Source: Clostridium sp. (GTDB taxonomy: Bacteria; Bacillota; Clostridia; Lachnospirales; Lachnospiraceae). Taken from it: a DNA stretch of 9,222 bases. The DNA lies in contig JAEDOC010000079.1 in the NCBI GenBank assembly GCA_016302185.1, forward strand, positions 1 to 9,222, given 5' to 3'. Made by a program: the position numbers and the translations under genes. This document shows, one piece after another, positions 6,833 through 9,222 of the stretch (its first letter is position 1; every line of letters begins with the position of its first letter). The notes beneath the pieces were generated by a model. It ran no database searches. It worked only from the letters and a program-made list of their open reading frames with translations, and was not told the DNA's origin.

Positions 6833-6901
6833 GAAAACCACTGCCTCATAAATGGCCCGACTCCATGGCAGAACGCCATTGGTCTGATCAGTTTGTACTG
6901 T
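6789..6901 (-). ncRNA. candidate metal riboswitch leader (possibly NiCo/czcD type) of the CDF gene
   Basis: This leader segment lies between a strong promoter and the CDF gene. A hairpin forms from CC(A)ATGGC (6882-6875) with GCCATGG (6869-6863), with one bulged A. A second helix pairs GGGC (6858-6855) with GCCC (6832-6829). A closing helix is possible between GATCAG (6889-6884) and CTGATT (6807-6802). CGGGACAG (6827-6820) is near the 3' end. The closing helix and the GGGC/GCCC helix both use bases of the downstream terminator, so forming them would prevent termination: an ON switch. NiCo riboswitches lie before CDF genes, occur in Lachnospiraceae such as Clostridium scindens, and act as metal-induced ON switches. 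I assign that class by context, architecture and recalled GGGAC-type conservation, not by covariance scoring. A structured regulatory leader is well supported; the class is tentative. Confidence 0.6.
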
Positions 6902-6931
6902 AGCTTAATATGCAGTGCAAAGAGTCAGATT

Positions 6932-6960
6932 ATCATATCACTTCTATCGTATGCTGTCAA
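6932..6960 (-). promoter_or_regulatory. strong sigma-A promoter of the CDF transcription unit
   Basis: TTGACA (6960-6955, perfect consensus) is followed by a 17-base spacer and TATGAT (6937-6932, 5 of 6). The predicted start is near 6925, giving a leader of about 224 bases before the CDF ATG. Its -35 box begins 6 bases after the last base of the XdhC-family stop codon, so the exporter is transcribed independently of that gene. Confidence 0.85.
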
Positions 6961-6966
6961 TGCTTT

Positions 6967-7944
6967 TTAGTGCATCGGACATGCATGCTTTTCTTCTTTT
7001 CCTGCTTCTCTTCTCAGCGCACGCACATAGATCATCTCGCCGGCAATGCTGACCGCAATCTCCTCCGGTGTGACTGCCTTGATTGCCGTTCCAATGGGCG
7101 TATGAACGCTGGCAATCGCCTCCTCCGGCACTCCGGCTTCCCGAAGCTTTTTATTCACCGCCGCCGTCTTTGCCCGGGAACCAATCACGCCGATATAGGC
7201 AAGCGGACCGCGAAGCGCCTGCTCCTGTACCTCATAATCATGACTGTGGCCATTGGTCATCACCACCACATAATCCTCTGCACTCAGTGTAAGAGAATCC
7301 GCAATCTTTAAATAATCCCCGCAGATCACCTGATCCGCATCCGGAAAACGATCCGCATTGGCGAACTCCTCCCGGCAGTCAAACACAGTAACCCGGAATC
7401 CAACGCTCTTTAAGATGGGAGCCAGGGCATAGGAGCAGTGACCGCCGCCAAAAATAACAACCCGCTCTCCTACCGGAAGAGGAATAGAGAAGCAGTTTTC
7501 CTCCGGCAGCTCCTCCCTAGTCTCGCACAAAAGTGGTGCACTGCCGTCCAGATGCAGTACCAGCCAGCCCGGCCTTCTCTCGTTTACCCATGCCAGAAGC
7601 TGTCCTGCCAGTTCCTTCCATCCCTCATCCGTTCCCGAAATATACTGAAAATACACGGTCAAGTCGCCTCCGCAGACCATACCGATATCCTCTTTTGCAT
7701 TGCGGTGCAGTCGGAATTCATGGATCCCGGATTTCTTTTCCTTCAGAAACTCCATCGCCAGCTCCTCGGACCTTCTCTCCACCGCTCCGCCGCCGATGGT
7801 TCCCGTAATCCGGCTTTCACTTCCCACCAGCATCTGAGAACCGGCCCCTCTGGGCGTGGAACCCTGATCCGCGATGATCGTCACCAGAACGGTATCATGC
7901 TTCTTCTCCATCTCATATAACAGCTTTGCAAAAATCGTATTCAT
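6967..7944 (-). CDS. XdhC/CoxI-family molybdenum hydroxylase maturation protein
   Basis: A 325-residue two-domain protein. The N-terminal XdhC/CoxI domain shows GSTPRGAGSQM (28-38), TGTIGGGAVE (48-57) and the conserved cysteine motif MVCGGDL (C91). The C-terminal Rossmann-type XdhC domain starts with VVIFGGGHC (162-170), followed by MTNGHSHDYEVQEQAL (229-244), YIGVIGSR (250-257) and the family tail HTPIGTAIKAVTPEEIAVSI (281-300). XdhC proteins bind the molybdenum cofactor, promote its sulfuration and hand it to xanthine dehydrogenase-type hydroxylases in the cytoplasm. In anaerobic Clostridia related proteins also accompany selenium-dependent hydroxylases. No hydroxylase subunit or cofactor gene is in this window, so the client is unknown. 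The C-terminus carries an extra Lys/Glu stretch ending HACPMH. The start is firm: GGAGG lies seven bases before the ATG. It follows the methyltransferase gene by 53 bp and is probably cotranscribed with it. Function inferred from family. Confidence 0.88.
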   Translation of the reverse strand: MNTIFAKLLYEMEKKHDTVLVTIIADQGSTPRGAGSQMLVGSESRITGTIGGGAVERRSEELAMEFLKEKKSGIHEFRLHRNAKEDIGMVCGGDLTVYFQYISGTDEGWKELAGQLLAWVNERRPGWLVLHLDGSAPLLCETREELPEENCFSIPLPVGERVVIFGGGHCSYALAPILKSVGFRVTVFDCREEFANADRFPDADQVICGDYLKIADSLTLSAEDYVVVMTNGHSHDYEVQEQALRGPLAYIGVIGSRAKTAAVNKKLREAGVPEEAIASVHTPIGTAIKAVTPEEIAVSIAGEMIYVRALRREAGKEEKHACPMH

Positions 7945-7997
7945 CTCTGTTCCTCCCTCTTTCTTTTCCGAAACGCTTTAAACCACTCTAGATCATT

Positions 7998-8768
7998 CTA
8001 TTGGAACGTTCTGTTCTTTCTTGCATCCTCCGCCTCAAACTGAAGCCAGCCGATTCTTTTTCGGTGCGGCAGGTAGAACGGAAACTTCTTCTCTCCCATT
8101 GAAATCAGCTTCTTTTTCAAAAATTCGTCCGTGATCAGCTTTTTTTCCTCTTCAGGACTGTAGATCTCAAAAAACCGTTTCGCGTCCGCCATAGTACGAA
8201 ACGGCTGTCCGAACTCCAGCTCCATTGTCCGGCTTTCAAAAGGGATTCCCTGCTGTTCCAGATATTCTGCCGCCTTTCCAAAGCTGTCATGACATTCGGT
8301 ATGCTCCCCCGCGGAGAACCGGTGAACCACATCATTCTTTTTTAAGGCAACCACAGTTCCCTGGCACTGCAGCGCAGCAATCCTAAGGATGTCCTCGATT
8401 GCTCCGTAAAAGCAGAATATCATGCCGTCATATTCATAACTCTGCCTTTCTTCCCCAACACTTCCATTTTCCTCTTCCGATACCGATAATTCCATATCGC
8501 AGCATCGAATCTCAACATTCCTGATTCCCTGCTTTCTGCAATTCTCTTCCAGCACCTGTAGCACTCTGGCATCACGGTCCACCGCCGTCACTTTTCTCAC
8601 CTGACGGGCCAGTTCCAGAGAAAGATGGCCCAGACCGCAGCCCACATCGCAGACATGCGCCTCCGAAAGAAAACAGGGCAAAAGGAGCTTTGCCAGCTCC
8701 CGGTGATAATTCGAATATTCTGAAGCATCCTGCATGAAACGGATGCCGTCCGGATCCCAGTGAAACAT
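7998..8768 (-). CDS. class I SAM-dependent methyltransferase, substrate unknown
   Basis: A 256-residue soluble protein. Motif I for SAM binding is VCDVGCGLGHLSLEL (39-53), with the ribose-binding acidic residue D64 in VTAVDRDARVL (60-70). NVEIRCCDME (84-93) and YDGMIFCFYG (113-122) fit the later strands of a class I methyltransferase fold. The C-terminal part (about 170-256) is rich in charged residues (PEEEKKLITDEFLKKK, then PHRKRIGWLQFEAED) and has no motif I recognise. The start ATG has GGGGGA six bases upstream. It is the first gene after a promoter and is followed 53 bp later by the XdhC-family gene. That link makes a role in molybdenum enzyme or cofactor metabolism possible, but the sequence does not show the methyl acceptor. 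Family membership is clear; the substrate is not. Confidence 0.85.
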   Translation of the reverse strand: MFHWDPDGIRFMQDASEYSNYHRELAKLLLPCFLSEAHVCDVGCGLGHLSLELARQVRKVTAVDRDARVLQVLEENCRKQGIRNVEIRCCDMELSVSEEENGSVGEERQSYEYDGMIFCFYGAIEDILRIAALQCQGTVVALKKNDVVHRFSAGEHTECHDSFGKAAEYLEQQGIPFESRTMELEFGQPFRTMADAKRFFEIYSPEEEKKLITDEFLKKKLISMGEKKFPFYLPHRKRIGWLQFEAEDARKNRTFQ

Positions 8769-8831
8769 ATGTTATCCCCCAAATCAAAAACCATATCAAA
8801 TAGCAGTGAATCACGTTCTGTCATCAGAATG

Positions 8832-8860
8832 ATTATACTATTTTTCAATATTTTTGTAAA
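8832..8860 (-). promoter_or_regulatory. sigma-A promoter of the methyltransferase-XdhC unit
   Basis: TTTACA (8860-8855, 5 of 6) is followed by a 17-base A/T-rich spacer and a perfect TATAAT (8837-8832). The predicted start is near 8825, about 57 bases before the methyltransferase ATG. I saw no terminator or strong secondary structure in that leader. Confidence 0.8.
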
Positions 8861-9014
8861 TAAATAACCTTATTGTGGGTTGCGGCTATCCGCTTCAATT
8901 ACCAGTGACTGATTTTTGTATTCTAAAAGCTATCCATCCGTTAAGTCCTATTCGAGCTTCTCTATTACCGTAATTTTCTTACTCCGCAAACTGAAATCTA
9001 TCTCTTTTTCAAAA
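8861..9014. other. A/T-rich intergenic stretch with no recognised gene
   Basis: This stretch lies between the MATE fragment's stop codon and the methyltransferase promoter. It contains a small hairpin, GCGG-ATAG-CCGC read on the minus strand (about 8894-8883), and a short palindrome ATTACGGTAAT near 8964-8974. Neither is followed by a T run, so I do not call a terminator. Reading frames on both strands are short and unconvincing. Confidence 0.5.
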
Positions 9015-9222
9015 TTATATCATGCTATCTTGTTTGTACAAAATTAATATTAGCAATATTCCTGTCATGCTGGCAATACTCTCCGTAACAGGAAATGTCC
9101 ACCATACTGCATTTAATCCTATAAAATGAAATATCCAGGCCAAAGGGACAAGAAGAAATATCTGCCGTAACACAATGATAAAAAGACTAATCTTTATATG
9201 TTCAATCCCTTGTAAGTAGGAA
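9015..9222 (-). CDS. MATE-family efflux transporter, C-terminal fragment (5' end outside window)
   Basis: Reading the minus strand from base 9221 gives 68 residues and then TAA at 9017-9015, with no start codon in view. The fragment starts SYLQGIEHIKISLFIIVLRQ and continues IFLLVPLAWIFHFIGLNAVW, then WTFPVTESIASMTGILLILI. This is the pattern of the last two helices of MATE transporters: a Q-G segment, SLLRQ-type motif, PLA, GLNGVW-like turn and FPxxE. MATE proteins export drugs or metabolites using Na+ or H+ gradients. The substrate cannot be told from this part. The fragment is A/T-rich (about 33% GC by hand count) and uses ATA and TTA codons more than the genes to its left, suggesting a different origin. 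The call rests on the C-terminus only. Confidence 0.72.
   Translation of the reverse strand, partial: SYLQGIEHIKISLFIIVLRQIFLLVPLAWIFHFIGLNAVWWTFPVTESIASMTGILLILILYKQDSMI

Noticed and set aside
6599..6841. Minus-strand open frame of 80 codons overlapping the CDF start and its leader
   Set aside because: It begins within the leader's helices, has no ribosome binding site or family pattern, and overlaps the firm CDF start out of frame.
6789..6901. T-box or Mn2+ (yybP-ykoY) riboswitch as identity of the CDF leader
   Set aside because: I could not find the T-box sequence that pairs with the tRNA acceptor end, and the gene is not amino-acid related. The hallmark yybP-ykoY loop sequences are also not seen.
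8950..9014. Short minus-strand reading EKEIDFSLRSKKITVIEKLE before a stop
   Set aside because: It looks protein-like, but has no start codon or upstream support, and stops follow in all frames. Could be chance or a worn remnant.
9014..9040. TTGTAC, 16 nt, TATAAT at the end of the MATE gene as a promoter
   Set aside because: The -35 box is weak, the spacer is short and no gene follows closely. A better promoter (8832-8860) serves the methyltransferase.

Overview
The window looks like a chromosome segment from an anaerobic low-to-mid GC Firmicute, most likely a Lachnospiraceae-type Clostridia. This rests on gene order (ireB, ruvX, a DUF1292 gene, an MltG-like gene, trmR, a U32 peptidase-family gene), a single RNase J ending in the typical IIMEV tail, and strong GGAGG-type ribosome binding sites. 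Every supported gene is on the minus strand, so transcription runs from high to low coordinates. I saw no rRNA, tRNA, CRISPR array, insertion sequence or attachment site.

Right end (about 9222 to 6967): a low-GC 3' fragment of a MATE-family transporter, a 246-nt intergenic stretch with a clear sigma-A promoter, then a two-gene unit. The unit is a class I SAM-dependent methyltransferase of unknown substrate followed by an XdhC/CoxI-family protein, a maturation factor for molybdenum hydroxylases. No hydroxylase gene is in view.

Middle (6966 to 5769): a near-consensus promoter (TTGACA, 17 nt, TATGAT) starts a leader of about 220 nt. The leader holds several hairpins and ends in a long intrinsic terminator whose strands overlap alternative pairings. 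It lies in front of a cation diffusion facilitator (CDF) metal exporter. This is riboswitch architecture. The Ni2+/Co2+ (czcD-type) class is the best known candidate, but the class is inferred and not proven.

Left (5768 to 1): a long housekeeping operon with its own promoter. In order of transcription it encodes the phosphoprotein IreB, RuvX (YqgF), a DUF1292 protein, RNase J, a short membrane protein carrying only the N-terminal part of MltG, the wobble-uridine methyltransferase TrmR, the U32-family tRNA hydroxylation protein TrhP, and the start of a DUF218 (YdcF/SanA-like) membrane protein. Except for RNase J and the DUF218 gene, this follows the Bacillus subtilis yrzL-yrrK-yrzB-yrrL-yrrM-yrrN/O cluster. 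TrhP and TrmR would catalyse consecutive steps from U34 to 5-methoxyuridine in tRNA. Genes in this operon are closely spaced or overlap, apart from a 110-nt gap between ireB and ruvX that contains a terminator-like hairpin.
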